Assembly (NCBI GenBank): GCA_029961685.1
Contig: JARWKL010000010.1
Location: 2,418,001-2,482,000 of the forward strand
Origin: Aristolochia californica
Taxonomy: Eukaryota > Streptophyta > Magnoliopsida > Piperales > Aristolochiaceae
Direction of reading: 5' to 3'
Length of the DNA stretch: 64,000 nucleotides
The notes below the pieces were generated by a model. The model saw only the letters and a program-made list of their open reading frames with translations, searched no databases and was not told where the DNA came from. Every line of letters starts with the position of its first letter. Position 1 is the stretch's first letter. This document shows, piece by piece, positions 13,039 through 24,280 of the stretch. The position numbers were made by a program, and so were the translations under genes.

Positions 13039-13788
13039 CTAGCTATCTTCACTAGAGTCATCATTCACACTAGACTTGGCCTTAAGAACAATATTTTTCC
13101 TTCTAAGTTTTTCTACTTCTTTTTCTTGAGGTTCCATCTCATATGTGAGGAGGATTCTAAGTAGTTTTTCCAAGCTTGTTATTCTAAAGTTAGCATTCTC
13201 AGGGATGATTGTCTTCCTCATGTCCAATGACTTTGGAAGCGCCTTGGGAAACTTGTAATAATTTCTCCTATAAAGGAAAATATCCTTTTCTAGTATATTC
13301 AACTTATTTATTATATGATTGAACCTAGAACTCACGTTAGCAATTGATTCGTCTGATTCTAGAGTCCTTGATCCTTTTAGTTCCTTCATGGATCACTTCT
13401 AACTTATCCCAAATTTCTTTGGCTGTTTTCAACGCATACAAGACTTCATATACATAATAAGAGGTTAATTGCCTTAGAGTTTGTTCGAAGTTGCTATTTT
13501 ATCTTCTTGTTTAAGTCCCCTACTTGGAGATGAGTTGACCATTAACCATTTTTCATGGTACAAATGGTTAATTCTTTGTGATATGTCAAATGTCCCAATT
13601 TATGGATTGGAGGAAGAATTCTATTCTTACCTTTCAATGCATGTACTTTATCTCTTTAAATATTGGGGGACCGTTGACGAACTGTTCTTCGGGAAAAATA
13701 ATTTTCTCCTGATATGCCATTAAAATCTTTTGATGAAATCAAGTAAGATTTTGATTTCAAATGTTTAATGGTGTGCTTCCATACCAAT
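13039..13788 (-). pseudogene. Decayed Copia gag (UBN2-type) remnant
   Basis: Reading the minus strand downstream of the adjacent LTR gives recognisable gag pieces in different frames: KGDKYMHWKVRIEFFLQSIN-like, then ALKTAKEIWDKLEVIHEGT, then an open frame with SRFNHIINKLNILEK, FPKALPKSLDMRKT and SLEKLLRILLTYEME. These match the UBN2/gag_polypeptide family of plant Copia elements (AKEIWDxLExxHEGT, then LPxxW and LxxLxGSLxTHE). Stops and frameshifts separate the pieces. No protease, integrase or reverse transcriptase follows, so the element is truncated after gag. Confidence 0.75.
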
Positions 13789-14223
13789 TGTCTATCCGGC
13801 TGATGAAAGTGGATGCTTGCAATGGAGGACCAAATCCAACCACTAACACCATAAGGTAGACAATATCTAATAATCAAGAGTGACTTGTCTGTTAAGTTGT
13901 GGAGCCTAATCAACACCCTACGTTGAGTCGATAGATGGAACGACCTTCGTGGTAAGGTCACCGTGGGGGTTGAAAGGGGGTAGAGCCCTCGCCAAATCCA
14001 TGGTATATTGACTGTTGTTTCATTAAGGGTAGTTTAGAAATTTCACTCTCATGTAAACTATTTCATCTTCATAGTGGATTACTGCAGGGGTGAAAGACAG
14101 GACGTAGTATCACCTTGAGGCAAACCTGTATAAATCTTCCTGTGTTTTTTGTTTTTTTGTTTTTTTTAGTAATTATTATTATTGTTCTCGTTAGTTTGGA
14201 ATTAGAACGTCTAATTCCTAACA
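13789..14223 (-). repeat. Copia-type LTR (about 435 bp), minus orientation, with adjacent PBS
   Basis: Read on the minus strand the segment begins TGTTAGGAATTAGACG and ends GGATAGACA. It is followed at once by ATTGGTATGGAAGC, a degraded copy of the TGGTATCAGAGC primer-binding site for initiator Met-tRNA. Gag remnants follow in the same orientation, so this is a 5' LTR. A related copy lies in opposite orientation at 18808-19263. Confidence 0.72.
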
Positions 14224-15199
14224 TTGTCATGCTCTTTAGATACTACAAAACAATAAGATGCATGGTCATTTCTCAATTATGAATTCTTGTTTGAAACTAT
14301 GAGAAGGTAGGGAATGCATCAACACATAAGCAAGGAAATTTACTCATTTTAAAAAAGTTTGTCTTCTATGTCTTAGTGAGTAGGCTTTATCCCCTTAAGG
14401 TTAGTTGTTCGAGTTGGGCATGGGTGGATTCATATAAATCCCTTGTATTGATTAAGATGGACATGGATTTCAAAATTTGAGTTTAGATTGTTCATGTAGA
14501 CATGAGTGAATCATCTGAGCATAACCACTTAATTGAACAAGAACTATGCATCAAAACTAATCACATTACTACTAATATGCACAAAAACTGCAGAGGAACA
14601 AGATCTAAAGCGGTCGCTGCTACCAAAATGAAATATTTCAAAGCATTCACTTCTAGAAGACTACAAGATTTCCAAATGTATTGTTTTACTTCCAGAAATT
14701 CAATGCACTAAAATGTCTTAGCCTGGAGCAGAGTACTCAAAATTTTCAACCTGAACCTCTTGCCACATCGATCAAATCCAGGACCGAAAGACGTAAAAAA
14801 TAGTTCAATCTATCACTTTTAGCTTCAGAAAACAAGGAGGTCTATCAATTGGTTTGGCTCCATCCATTGATAGAATGATACAGAAACTCCTTGAACAAAG
14901 GTTGGGGAGGGAGGAATGATTGAATCAATCTATCTGACGAGGGAAAAATGATTGGCTAGTCTTACTTAAGAACAACCAATGTTATTTCCAGAAAAATCAG
15001 ATTTGGTTGGAAACTAATATAATCTTTTCTTGACATGTTATTGGCTAAAGACAATCTAATGTTCCTTAAGCCAATGGTTACTAAAGTTCTAGTTCACATA
15101 GGATTTTGATTTTAATAAAAATTGGAAGTCTACATAAACTAGTCAAGGATTGGTATTATGAGGTTAAATGATAATATTGAATCAATCATCAAAGCCAAA
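14224..15199. other. Intergenic, no gene seen
   Basis: AT-rich sequence with one short open frame (14502-14711) and no recognised domain. It may be internal sequence of the decayed minus-strand Copia element to its right, but nothing specific was matched. Confidence 0.4.
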
Positions 15200-16126
15200 T
15201 CTCATGTAAGAATCTTTGAATTGACATGAATATCAATTATTAAGTTCCATTTGCATAATTCTTATCCCACAACCTATTAAGATTATGTTCATTTAGAGTA
15301 TAGCTTAGTTCAGAGATTCCACTCATTGCTTGAAGATCAAGTGACGTTCGCTACCCAAATTTGTTTGTGTTGCACCATCTCAATATTTGAAGAGAAATTA
15401 AGGCTTCCCCTCGGAATCCAAATTCTCTTTAAGCCATTTAGTTGTGCTCTTTTGGCTTAGCACTCAAATGCATAATGGGTTATAGTCTCACATTTGTAAT
15501 ATGTATTATTATGCATTGGTGATGTTCTGATATTTGTCGCACTCGCCCTATGAGAATTTCTAAATTTTCTCACCTTTCTAGTCTCATGGACATTAGCTCT
15601 AAATTTTGCTTTTCTCACTTTTTTTTTTTTATATTTTGATTTATCCGAAGGACTTCACTTGAAGTTAATTTCTCTAAAGCATGGGATGAGTCAAAGGCTT
15701 TTCCTTCATCTACTCATAGTACTTTGTTTTTTTCTTGACATTCTTAAAATCTTTAAGCAAAGGTTGTCATTTTCATTCATCTACTCATGAATTTTTAAGA
15801 ATGGAGTTCAAGTCTCTCACATTCTAAGATGAGCCTTTCCCTTTTTAAGTTGTTCTAGTTTGGAGGAACAATTAGCTTTCCAATAATTTAATTTCCTTTT
15901 CTAATTTCGAAAGCTACCTTATTAATTTCTTATTTTCTTTTCTTTTCTTCTATGTAAGGACATGGATTCATCTAGGTTCTCATAAGTTTTTCCTTGTTTG
16001 GTTCCTCATAACTATCATGACCCTCTTGGAACATGATATCTTCTTGGGATGCTACAAAATTAATTCAATGAAATCAAATATAATTTTAGATTTTAAATGA
16101 TTTAGGCTTACTCTAATACCAATTGT
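15200..16126 (-). pseudogene. Decayed Copia internal region (gag/zinc-knuckle remnant)
   Basis: Downstream (minus strand) of the LTR at 16127 the sequence keeps a PBS-like TGGTATTAGAGTAAGC, a short gag-start-like segment (FQEGHDSYEEPN), and near 15400-15550 a broken zinc-knuckle-like region with a KRAQLNGLKRIWIP tail, as found at the gag/protease border of SIRE/Tork-type Copia elements. Stops in every frame make it non-coding. Assignment to lineage is tentative. Confidence 0.5.
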
Positions 16127-17853
16127 TGGCTCAGGTCGCAGTTCAAGGGAGGCTGAATTGAGTGTAAAATAAAATTTAAGACAAGTGTAATCCTCAATTA
16201 CACTATCCCAGTCTTTCCCCAAGAGATTTTCATACAACTAGATTTTGGCTATAGTGGGTACTCCCTTTCTAAATTCAAGACTCTAGAATGCCAAATCTCT
16301 CTTTCTAGAAAAAAAAAAAAAAAAAAACAAAACTTGCAACTTTCTTTTGAAGAGGTACTCGTTCTTCTACTGAGATTGATGGAACTTTGATTACCATGAA
16401 TACGAAAAGAAATTTGAAGATTCAGGTAAATTTGGATTTTTTTCTCTTCAAAGAGCTAAAAATCAGAATTTGAATAAAAATAATAATTTTCAGACATTTG
16501 GTATGCCAATATAAGTTCAATAAATTGTCCTCTACAAGTTCAGGAGCTTATTTATAGGTTTTCTAGCCAAAATAGCTATTTTTTACCGTTTATAAAAAGT
16601 TGTAAAAAGTATTGCTCGATCAATAAAAAAAAATATGATCAATCAACAAGTTTTCAACCTTTTAGAAAACTTGTTGGTCAATCATGTCTCATTGAGATCA
16701 TGCTTTATAGAATTGGTCAAGTAGTGTTCAGTGTGATAAATCATACTATAGTGGATGATAGGTCACGCCATTGGGATAATTGATCATGCCAATTTACGAT
16801 GTTTTATCATGCCTTTGGGATGATTGATCGTGCTAGTTCAGGATGATCAACGTGCCAATTCAGAATGATTGATCATATCAGTTCAAGAAGCTTTATCACA
16901 GGTTCTTACTTGCAGCTGCATGATCGATCATGCCCATGTAGGATGATCAGTCATGTTTTATGAAATTTATCAAGTTGCATTTAGATGATCAATCAAGCCT
17001 ATGTAGGATGATTGATCATGCTTACTACCAATGTGCAACTTTGGGATGATTGATCGTGCTAGTTCAGGATGATCAACGTGCTAATTCAGAATGATTGATC
17101 ATATCAATTCAAGAAGCTTTATCACAGGTTCTTACTTGCAGATGCATGGTCGATCATGCCCATGTAGGATGATCGGTCATGTTTTATGAAATTTGTCAAG
17201 TTGCATTTAGATGATCAATCAAGCCTATGTAGGATGATTGATCATGCTTACTACCAATGTGCAAAAGTCTTTTCTAAGCATGATATAGGCTACGATAAGG
17301 GTCATAATTTTTTCAAAATATTTATGCAAATAAAAATAATTTTTTGGAAAATATTTTATGCCCTAATATTTTTCTTGAATTAAAAGACCGTTATAATAAA
17401 AAAACATGAGATTGGAGTTTCTAGTAAAGTTTATATTTGATGAAAATTTATGTTATAATTCTAGAAATTTTCTATAACATGCATATGATGATTTTGAGTA
17501 TGGTTTGAAAATATAAATGGAATGCTCCATAACATACTTGTGCTTAAGAATCAAAATTTGGTTGGTTATCTACTTACATAACTAAAGTTCTTTAGATTTT
17601 TCTAATGATGCTTGGACTCTAGTCTTTAAATCTTCAATCTTCTTCTTAGTTAAGTTTTTCTTCACACCAACAATCTTCAATGACTTTCTACTTCAGGTGT
17701 TGACTTGGCAACTTGATGGATCATTCTTTTGTTTTGAGTTTTTGTCATAGACTTCATAATGTTTGTGTTAGAATATCTATTTAAAATACACTGATCACAT
17801 TGCTAATAGTACACTTTCAGGCTAGCTATTTTGTTATCATCAAAATAATAGAG
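16127..17853 (-). repeat. Long Copia-type LTR (about 1.7 kb), minus orientation
   Basis: On the minus strand the right end carries ATTTTGATGATAACAAAA, typical of the start of long Copia LTRs. The left end reads TTTACACTCAATTCAGCCTC... and CAACA before a PBS-like TGGTATTAGAG. The same 3' signature (TTTACACTCAATTCACCTCC) ends another LTR at about 34.1 kb on the plus strand. The interior contains a tandem duplication and many TGATTGATCATGC-type motifs. The exact 5' boundary is uncertain. Confidence 0.55.
16813..17264. repeat. Tandem duplication, two 226-bp units
   Basis: Unit 1 starts CTTTGGGATGATTGATCG at 16813 and unit 2 starts with the same bases at 17039; both end CTACCAATGTGCAA. The two copies differ by only a few substitutions (for example CAGCTGCATGATC versus CAGATGCATGGTC). 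Each unit is itself built of GATGATTGATCATGC-like words. It lies inside the minus-strand long LTR. Confidence 0.9.
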
Positions 17854-18807
17854 ACCATTATGATTTTACCATTGATCTAATATGACTCATTCTAGAAACT
17901 TTTACGGATGAAGATTCAAAGCTTCAATTTGGCCACAGTGGGTCTCCAAGATTTGTAAGGGACCTACCATTATGTTTAACATATCAAATTGATAATATTA
18001 AAAAATTTACTGAATTTTTATGATATTATTTGCTTGATACGACAAAGGGTCATTTTCTTAGAAAAATGGCTAAAAATAGGTAGTTTGTTTATCTTTTAAT
18101 TGAGCTTTATTTAAACAAAATTGTGTCCTACATTGTTCATCAAGTATGACATAAGTGGACAAGGCATTTTCAAGCTCTCCTATACATCCAAATCAATTTA
18201 AGATTTTTGAATTTAAGAGAAAGGTTCAAGACTAAGTGGTTTGCGAAAAAGGTTCTAACCATTGCAACATTTTCTCTTACCTTAGAATATGTTGGTAGAA
18301 CTTAGAGTTTGTCAAGTTGAAATTGCTCTTCATACTTTGAAATCAGTTCAGTCTAATTTCAGGTTGAGAGTTTTTTAAATCTTATTGAGCTTTACTTTGA
18401 AATCTTATTCAAGATTAAATTTGAACTAATATTCTTTTGGTATAATCACTTAAGATTAGTTGTATTCATTTGTGTATTAATTATTATAATATCTACTTAC
18501 TCAGAGATTTTGTGCTATAATTTTAAACTAGCAATTTTAGCATATGTAAACCAATCAATTAAGCTTAGATAAACTAATTGATAGGTGAAAATGCTAGTTA
18601 TTACAGACCACGAGTCCCTAAGTGTATTTAATTATTGTAATTAGACCTTTATGGTCAACTGCATAGATGTCATTTAGCTATTGAACATAGTGAATTAATT
18701 TTGTGTTGCAAATGCCTTAGGAGTGGATTAACAACCCACTCTAAGTTTATCCTTGTAGAACATAATTTTCTTTTTGATAGCCAACCATAATTCCCCGTTG
18801 TACTTGT
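17854..18807. other. Intergenic, probably transposon debris
   Basis: AT-rich sequence without a recognisable gene. Its position between two LTRs suggests it belongs to one of the decayed elements, but no protein motif was matched. Confidence 0.4.
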
Positions 18808-19263
18808 TGTTAGGAATTGGACGCCCTAATTCAATACTAACGAGAGCAATAAAAATCGTAGTACGAAAAACATAAGATTTAAACAAGTTTGTGTCAAGGT
18901 GAAACTACCTTTTGTCTTTTGCCACTACAATATTTTACTATAATGATGAAGTAGTTTACAAGAGAAATCGCACACACTGGTGTTTTTTTCTAACCTCTCT
19001 TAGCCGCAACTGTTGATGTTTCTTCGATAACAAGCCCTAATAGCATTGCCCCCAAATATAAAGAGAAAATTAAGGCAACTGCAGTACAAGAATAAAATCT
19101 CCAAACTACCCTTAATGAAACAACAATCAATATATTGTGGAGCTTTCAGGGATTCCGCCCCCCTTCCAACCCCCACGACAACCTTACCGTAAAGGTCGAT
19201 TTGCGTACCGACTTAGCGTAAGGTATTAATTAAACTCCACAACTTAACACTTGTGGTAGAGAG
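18808..19263 (+). repeat. Copia LTR copy, plus orientation, interrupted by a nested element
   Basis: It begins TGTTAGGAATTGGACGCC and shares blocks with the LTR at 13789-14223, including CTACCCTTAATGAAACAACA and a CAACCCCCACG...CCTTACC block ending at CTCCACAACTTAACA. It has an extra segment (about 18980-19090) absent from the other copy. The terminal part of the LTR is missing where the 169-bp-LTR element begins, so the latter probably inserted into it. Confidence 0.68.
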
Positions 19264-19432
19264 TGATAGAGATCAAGATGATCAGGTTAAGAGAAATTGA
19301 GATTGTCTCAACTTCTAACTCTATAGTCATGTACACGTGTAAATCTACATTTATGTAAATCCTTGATTATCCTGTAAATATAAATACATGTATCAATCAA
19401 AGTAATATCATCGAAAAATATTATTTTCTATA
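19264..19432 (+). repeat. 5' LTR of the Ale-like Copia element
   Basis: It begins TGATAGAGATCAAGATGATC and ends TATTATTTTCTATA, pairing with 24112-24280. A TATAAATA-like box (ATATAAATACATG) near the end is the likely LTR promoter. The PBS TGGTATCAAAGC follows without a gap. Confidence 0.9.
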
Positions 19433-20032
19433 TGGTATCAAAGCATATGATCTGATATTTTTTTTTCTTCTCTCTACCGCCCCTGCCACTGACGATTGGT
19501 CCCTAAGCTTCCGCATCCTGACACCGAGCTCAGTTTGGTCTTCTCTATTGAGCCCCTCCACTCTATCCCAGAAGGTCTCTGCAAAGCCTACCTGAGCCGC
19601 TGCTGCACACTACCACTGTCGCTACCGTTGATGACTTTGTCGTCGTCATCGTCGCCGCTCGCTTGCCACAGCCAGCAGCCGCACGCCGCGGCGGCTAACC
19701 AGAGTTCCAACACTCTGTTTTGCTCATTCGCCCGTTGACGGTCTTGCACCGTCGCCATGTCGTCATCGAAAACCATCGCCAGCTGAACCTTCCGTCCCCG
19801 ACCGCTTCCGTCACCGTCGAACCTTTTGTTGCCGTTGAAAGTTTCATTGCCAAGCCCGAATAGGCAGCCTCACTCCATCGCAAGCCGCTGTCGCTCACCG
19901 CTGCTGCTCGTCGCCGCTTGACGCCACCGCACGCCGTCGCCGCAGCAAGCCAGGTACTTCCCGCTTTTTATTTTCCCGCGACCTTCAGTTTAATCCGAGG
20001 TCGGTTTAATTTTCGGGAAGAAGAAGTTATGC
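19433..20032 (+). other. GC-rich leader of the Ale-like element
   Basis: Between the PBS and gag lies about 600 bp that is far richer in G and C than the rest of the window, with many CCGTCGCC-type words. It has open frames on both strands (for example 19496-19738 +, 19695-19898 -) but their products are low-complexity and unmatched. In this lineage the leader is often GC-rich, so it may be element sequence rather than a captured gene. Confidence 0.5.
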
Positions 20033-21060
20033 ATGTGCGATCTTCACACGTGCGAATTTTACATGTGTGATTTCCACACGAAAAAAAAATTACTCGTGGC
20101 TTTTGAAGAATCTCGTATTATTATTCCCAATGGTCACGACCCAATCACACCATTGATGGTACTCCACATCCACAACTCAGTCAAGCTCACCTCCACAAAT
20201 TATTTTAGCTGGAAAGCTCAGATAGAAGCTATTCTTTTTTGTTATGATCTTCTCAAGTTCGTTGCTGGTTCTTATTCTCTGCCGCCTGCCACAAAGATGA
20301 TCAATAATTATGCAGTTCCGAATCTTGAACACACTACATGGCTTCGTCAAGATAAACTTATTTTTGGAGCTCTTATTGGTATTCTCATGCCATCTACTAT
20401 TCCACTTATCACTCACTCAAGTACCTCTCATGAAGCCTGAACTATTTTGGCCACTACATATGCTGAGCCCTCGTGAGGTCACATTAAATAGATCAAGGAT
20501 CAACTCAAACATACCACTAAGGGATCTCAATCGATTTACGAATGTATGCAGTATATTAAAACGCGAGCTGATGAACTTGTGGCCCTAGGCAAACCCATGG
20601 ATCAAGAGGATCTCACTGGGACAATTCTAGATGGGCTCAATGATGAGTACAAACCACTTATTGATAATATCAATGGTCGTGACACGCTCATCTCTTTTAA
20701 TGATCTGCATGAAAAACCCATCAACAAAGAAGTCTCTCTACGTGTTCAACAAACTCACTCCTCTCCATTTCCAACTTCTGCAAATCCTACCGGTGTTCGA
20801 TTCAATTCTAGTAGGACTGATGATCGCAATCATAGACAGCAAGGGGCGCCCTCATCACGCTCACAACCAGGTACTACCTCTGGTCTCCACAATATAGTTA
20901 ATTTGAATGGTCAATCTCAACATCGCCCTTATCTCGGCCGTTGCTAGTTGTGCCGGGAAAAAAGACACAACATTCCCCAATGTCTTGTCTTTCGCCAGAT
21001 GCAATAGTCTCTGCCACCTCCCCAGGCTCCTTGCACCACCTTTCATTGGCAACATCATCC
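20033..21060 (+). pseudogene. Copia gag with broken zinc knuckle (frameshifted)
   Basis: The first frame (20033-20440) contains IHNSVKLTSTNYFSWKAQIE, the gag N-terminal motif of Ale-type Copia. After a frameshift near 20440, a second frame (from 20546) gives MQYIKTRADELVALGKPMDQ and LDGLNDEYKPLIDNI. The CCHC zinc knuckle near 20943 has a stop in place of one codon (C-stop-LC...HNIPQC). The protein would bind and package element RNA; this copy cannot be made intact. Confidence 0.85.
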
Positions 21061-21300
21061 TGCGACATCATGGCAACCACATGCTCATCTTGCCACCACC
21101 ACCACTTCTACTGGTTCTCCTTGGCTTCTGGATAGTGGAGCATCGCACCATGTCACTACCGACTTGAGTAATATCTCTCTTCATACTCCTTATTACGGTA
21201 CTGATGACATCATGATTGGTGATGGCATGGGTCTTCCTAATATGCACACTGGTTACAAATCTCTCTCCACACCCTCTCGTACATTTTTATTAAATAATGT
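21061..21300 (+). pseudogene. Copia aspartic protease remnant
   Basis: Around 21125 one frame reads LDSGASHHVTTDLSNI, the catalytic DSGA motif of retrotransposon proteases, followed by IGDGMGLP. A TGA after the motif's downstream Leu (near 21165) and a frame change separate it from neighbouring domains. The active-site triad DSG is intact but the reading frame is not continuous with gag. Confidence 0.8.
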
Positions 21301-21885
21301 TGTTTGTATTCCCACCATGCAAAATAATCTTATTTCTATTTCTCAATTTTGCCAAACTAATCATACTTCCATTGAATTCTTACCCACTTCGTACGGGGGT
21401 AACACTTTTCAGGGTCGAACTAAGGATGGTGTGTACGAATGGCCATCGTCCCCAGTCCAGTCTCCACCAATAATTGCTTTCTCTAGTGTCAAGACCACTT
21501 CGTCTGCTTGGCATCATCGTCTAGGTCATCTATCGTCTCCGATTCTACGGCATATCATGTCCACTTTTCAATTAGACTTGTCTCATCTTCTAAATTTTAA
21601 TTTTACTTACAATTCTTGTTAGTGCAATAAGAGTCACAAATTATCTTTTTCCTACTCCACACTTCTCTTCTTCCCCTCTTGATATTATATTCTCGGATGT
21701 CTGGACCTCTCCAATTTATTCTATTGATAATTTCAAGTATTATGTCATTTTTGAGGATCATTTTACAAAGTATATCTGGTTTTATCATCTCAAACAAAAA
21801 TCACATGTACTTGATACCTTTATCTGATTTAAATTTATAGTTGAAAATTTCTTTGGTAAACGGATTAAGACACTTTACTCTGAAA

Positions 21886-21926
<41 letters not shown>

Positions 21927-22340
21927 GAGAGGAATACAAATCAATGTCGTCCTTTTTGGCGTCCAATGGTATCTCTCATCTTACGTCTCCTCCTCATACA
22001 CCTGAACACAATGGGTATTCTGAACAACGACATCGTCACATTGTAGAAACAGGTTTGTCACTTCTTTCGCATGCTTATATACCTCTTTCTTTCTGGTCAT
22101 ATGCTTTCTCCATTGCTGTCTATCTCATCAACCGGCTTCCCACACCCACATTAAGTCTTCTTTCACCTTATGCCAAACTTTTTGGCAATCCTCCTAACTA
22201 TTCTAAACTATGCAGTTTTGGTTGTCTTTGTTATCCATGGTTTCAGCCATACTCTTCTCACAAACTCACTCCTTGTTACTTTCTGTGTGTTTTCTTAGGG
22301 TATTCTACTACTCAATGCATATCTATGTCTTGATCCCACC
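21301..22340 (+). pseudogene. Copia integrase, disrupted by a poly-G tract
   Basis: The GAG-pre-integrase zinc region is visible (SSAWHHRLGHLSSPILRHIM). A TAG at about 21620 interrupts it. Core pieces include FSDVW, KYIWFYHLKQKS and, after the G tract, SPPHTPEHNGYSEQRHRHIV. At the second catalytic aspartate (normally YSDNGGEY) the sequence has YSEN and then 37 consecutive G bases, which removes the normal spacing. The third catalytic glutamate is in SEQRHRH. The domain would insert element DNA into the host chromosome, but this copy is inactive. Confidence 0.85.
21889..21925. repeat. Homopolymer tract of 37 G
   Basis: An uninterrupted run of 37 G sits at the codons for the conserved NGG of the integrase core. 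The natural GG.GG of these codons could have seeded slippage, or the run may be an assembly artefact. Confidence 0.95.
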
Positions 22341-22559
22341 ACATCATCTGCAGGTTCGATCCCTGCGCCCTTAGTTCATGACCCCCCCCCGGCCCTTTCC
22401 ATCACCACTCCCCCCTCCAACCCATAGTCCCACTTTGGCTGACCCCCACCCATCATCCCTATCTACATCATCACCCCCCTTGTTATTGTCACCAAATCCA
22501 AGAACAATATTTCCAAACCCATCCAAAAACTAAACCTCACAGCCCAAATTCCCGCATCT

Positions 22560-24110
22560 GCCAACCGTGATCCCACAACTGTAACTCAAGCTCTCACCAA
22601 TCCTGAATGGCGTCAGGCTATGTCTGATGAGTATGATGCTCTTGTTCGGAATGGTACATGAGAACTTTTTCCCTCAGATCCCTCGCAAAATCTGGTTGGT
22701 TGCAAATGGAATTTTCATACTAAATATCATTCTGATGGTTCCATTGACAGGTACAAGGCTCGTTTAGTTTCCAAAGGGTTTCACCAGTGCCCTGGAGTTG
22801 ATTATCATGAAACATTTAGTTCAGTTATCAAGTTTACTACTATTCGCATTGTTCTTAGCCTTGCAATAAGTCGTGGTTGGTCTCTTCGCCTACTTGATGT
22901 TAATAATGCATTTCTCCAAGGCACTCTATCTGATGATGTATTTATGACACAACCACCGAGTTTCACTGACCGTGATAATTTGAATCTTGTCTGCAAACTT
23001 CGCAAGGCTATCTACGGTCTTAAGCAAGTACCTCGTGCTTGGTATCATGAGTTGCGCCAGTTCCTCATTATTTCGAGCTTCTCCATCTCTCATGCAGACT
23101 CATCTCTATTTATCTCACATACAGGTTCAGATGTGGTGTATATTCTGGTTTATGTTGATGACATTATTATTACAGGAAACAATGATCAAACTATGACAAT
23201 TTTCATTCACCTACTTGCTCAAAGATTCTCACTCAAGGATCTTGGCCCCTTGGCTTATTTTCTCGGTATTGAAGTTGTTCCTCGTTCTCAAGGCCTTCTT
23301 CTCTCTCAACGCCAGTTTATCTGTGATCTCCTTGCTCGCACACGCATGACCAATGTAAAACATGTCGCTACACCACTTGCCACATCATCTACTTTCACAC
23401 TTCAGTCTGGCACAACACTATATGATGCATCTGAATATCGAACAGTTGTTGGAAGTTTGCAATATTTGTCTCTCATTCGCCCTAACATTGCTTATGTGGT
23501 AAATAAGTTATCTCAGTTTATGCATTGCCCCACCACTGATCATTGGGATATTGTCAAACGTTTGTTACGATATCTTTGTGGGACTCTGGATCATGGTATC
23601 GTCTTACATCGACAATCTTCTTTGTTCTTTTATGCGTTCTCTGATATTGATTGGGCAGTAACAAAGATAATTTTAATTCAACCGGTACTTATGTTGTTTA
23701 CCTCGGTCGCAATCCTATCTCTTGGAGTTCTAAGAAGCAACAGACTATGGCTATATCCTCTACTGAGCCAGAATATCGATCTGTTGCAATCGCTGTAACT
23801 GAGATTCGTTGGATTTGCTCTCTTCTCACTGACCTTGGTGTTTTTCTTCCACAACAGCCGATCTTTTATTGTGACAACATAGGTGCTATCAATTTATGCT
23901 CCAATCCAGTTTTTCACTCGCGAATGAAACATGTAGCTTTGGATTATCACTTCATTCGAGAACACGTTCAAAGTGGTGCTCATCAGGTGACTCATGTATC
24001 ATCTGCTAATCAATTAGTCGATGCTCTTACTAAATCGCTTCCTAGAACACGCTTTCTCTTCTTGAAGACCACGATTAGAATCTCTTCTCGGAGCTTCAAC
24101 TTGTGGGGGC
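22560..24110 (+). pseudogene. Copia reverse transcriptase-RNase H (stop and frameshift)
   Basis: The RT domain shows NPEWRQAMSDEYDAL, GCKWNFHTKYHSDGSIDRYK, LLDVNNAFLQGTL and the catalytic YVDD box (LVYVDDIIITGN). An in-frame TGA (near 22660) stands where the family has Trp (T-W-E-L). The RNase H part begins ...DIDWA and shifts frame near 23650, then continues as TYVVYLGRNPISWSSKKQQT, FYCDNIGAINL and LVDALTKSLPRTRF up to the purine tract. The long frames (284 and 165 codons) show modest decay, in line with the LTR divergence. Confidence 0.92.
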
Positions 24111-24111
24111 A

Positions 24112-24280
24112 TGATAGAGATCAAGATGATCAGATTAAGAGAAGTTGAGATTGTCTCAACTTCTAACTCTACAGTCATGTACATGTGTAACTCTACATTC
24201 ATGTAAATCCTTGATCATCCTGTAATTATAAATACATGTATCAATCAAAGTAATATCATCGGGAAATATTATTTTCTATA
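24112..24280 (+). repeat. 3' LTR of the Ale-like Copia element
   Basis: Pairs with 19264-19432 at the same length. It follows the purine tract directly. The LTR ends CTATA and is followed by GAGAA, similar to GAGAG before the 5' LTR. Confidence 0.9.

Larger units (their letters stand above)
19264..24280 (+). mobile_element. Ale/Retrofit-like Copia LTR retrotransposon, near complete but defective
   Basis: Two 169-bp direct LTRs (19264-19432 and 24112-24280) bound the element. A PBS (TGGTATCAAAGC) follows the 5' LTR directly and a purine tract (GTGGGGGC) precedes the 3' LTR. I count 10 differences between the LTRs (about 6%), mostly transitions. Flanks GAGAG and GAGAA may be a 5-bp target duplication with one change. 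The domain order gag, protease, integrase, RT, RNase H is that of Copia. The very short LTRs and gag sequence suggest the Ale/Retrofit lineage. Frameshifts, in-frame stops and a 37-G tract in the integrase make it non-autonomous. It sits in an older LTR. Confidence 0.9.

Noticed and set aside
16741..17264. CRISPR-like array of short repeats
   Set aside because: Words are irregularly spaced and lie in an LTR of a plant element; the true structure is a 226-bp tandem duplication.
19496..19898. Overlapping frames on both strands in the Ale leader
   Set aside because: GC-biased sequence yields long frames on both strands by chance; products are low complexity.
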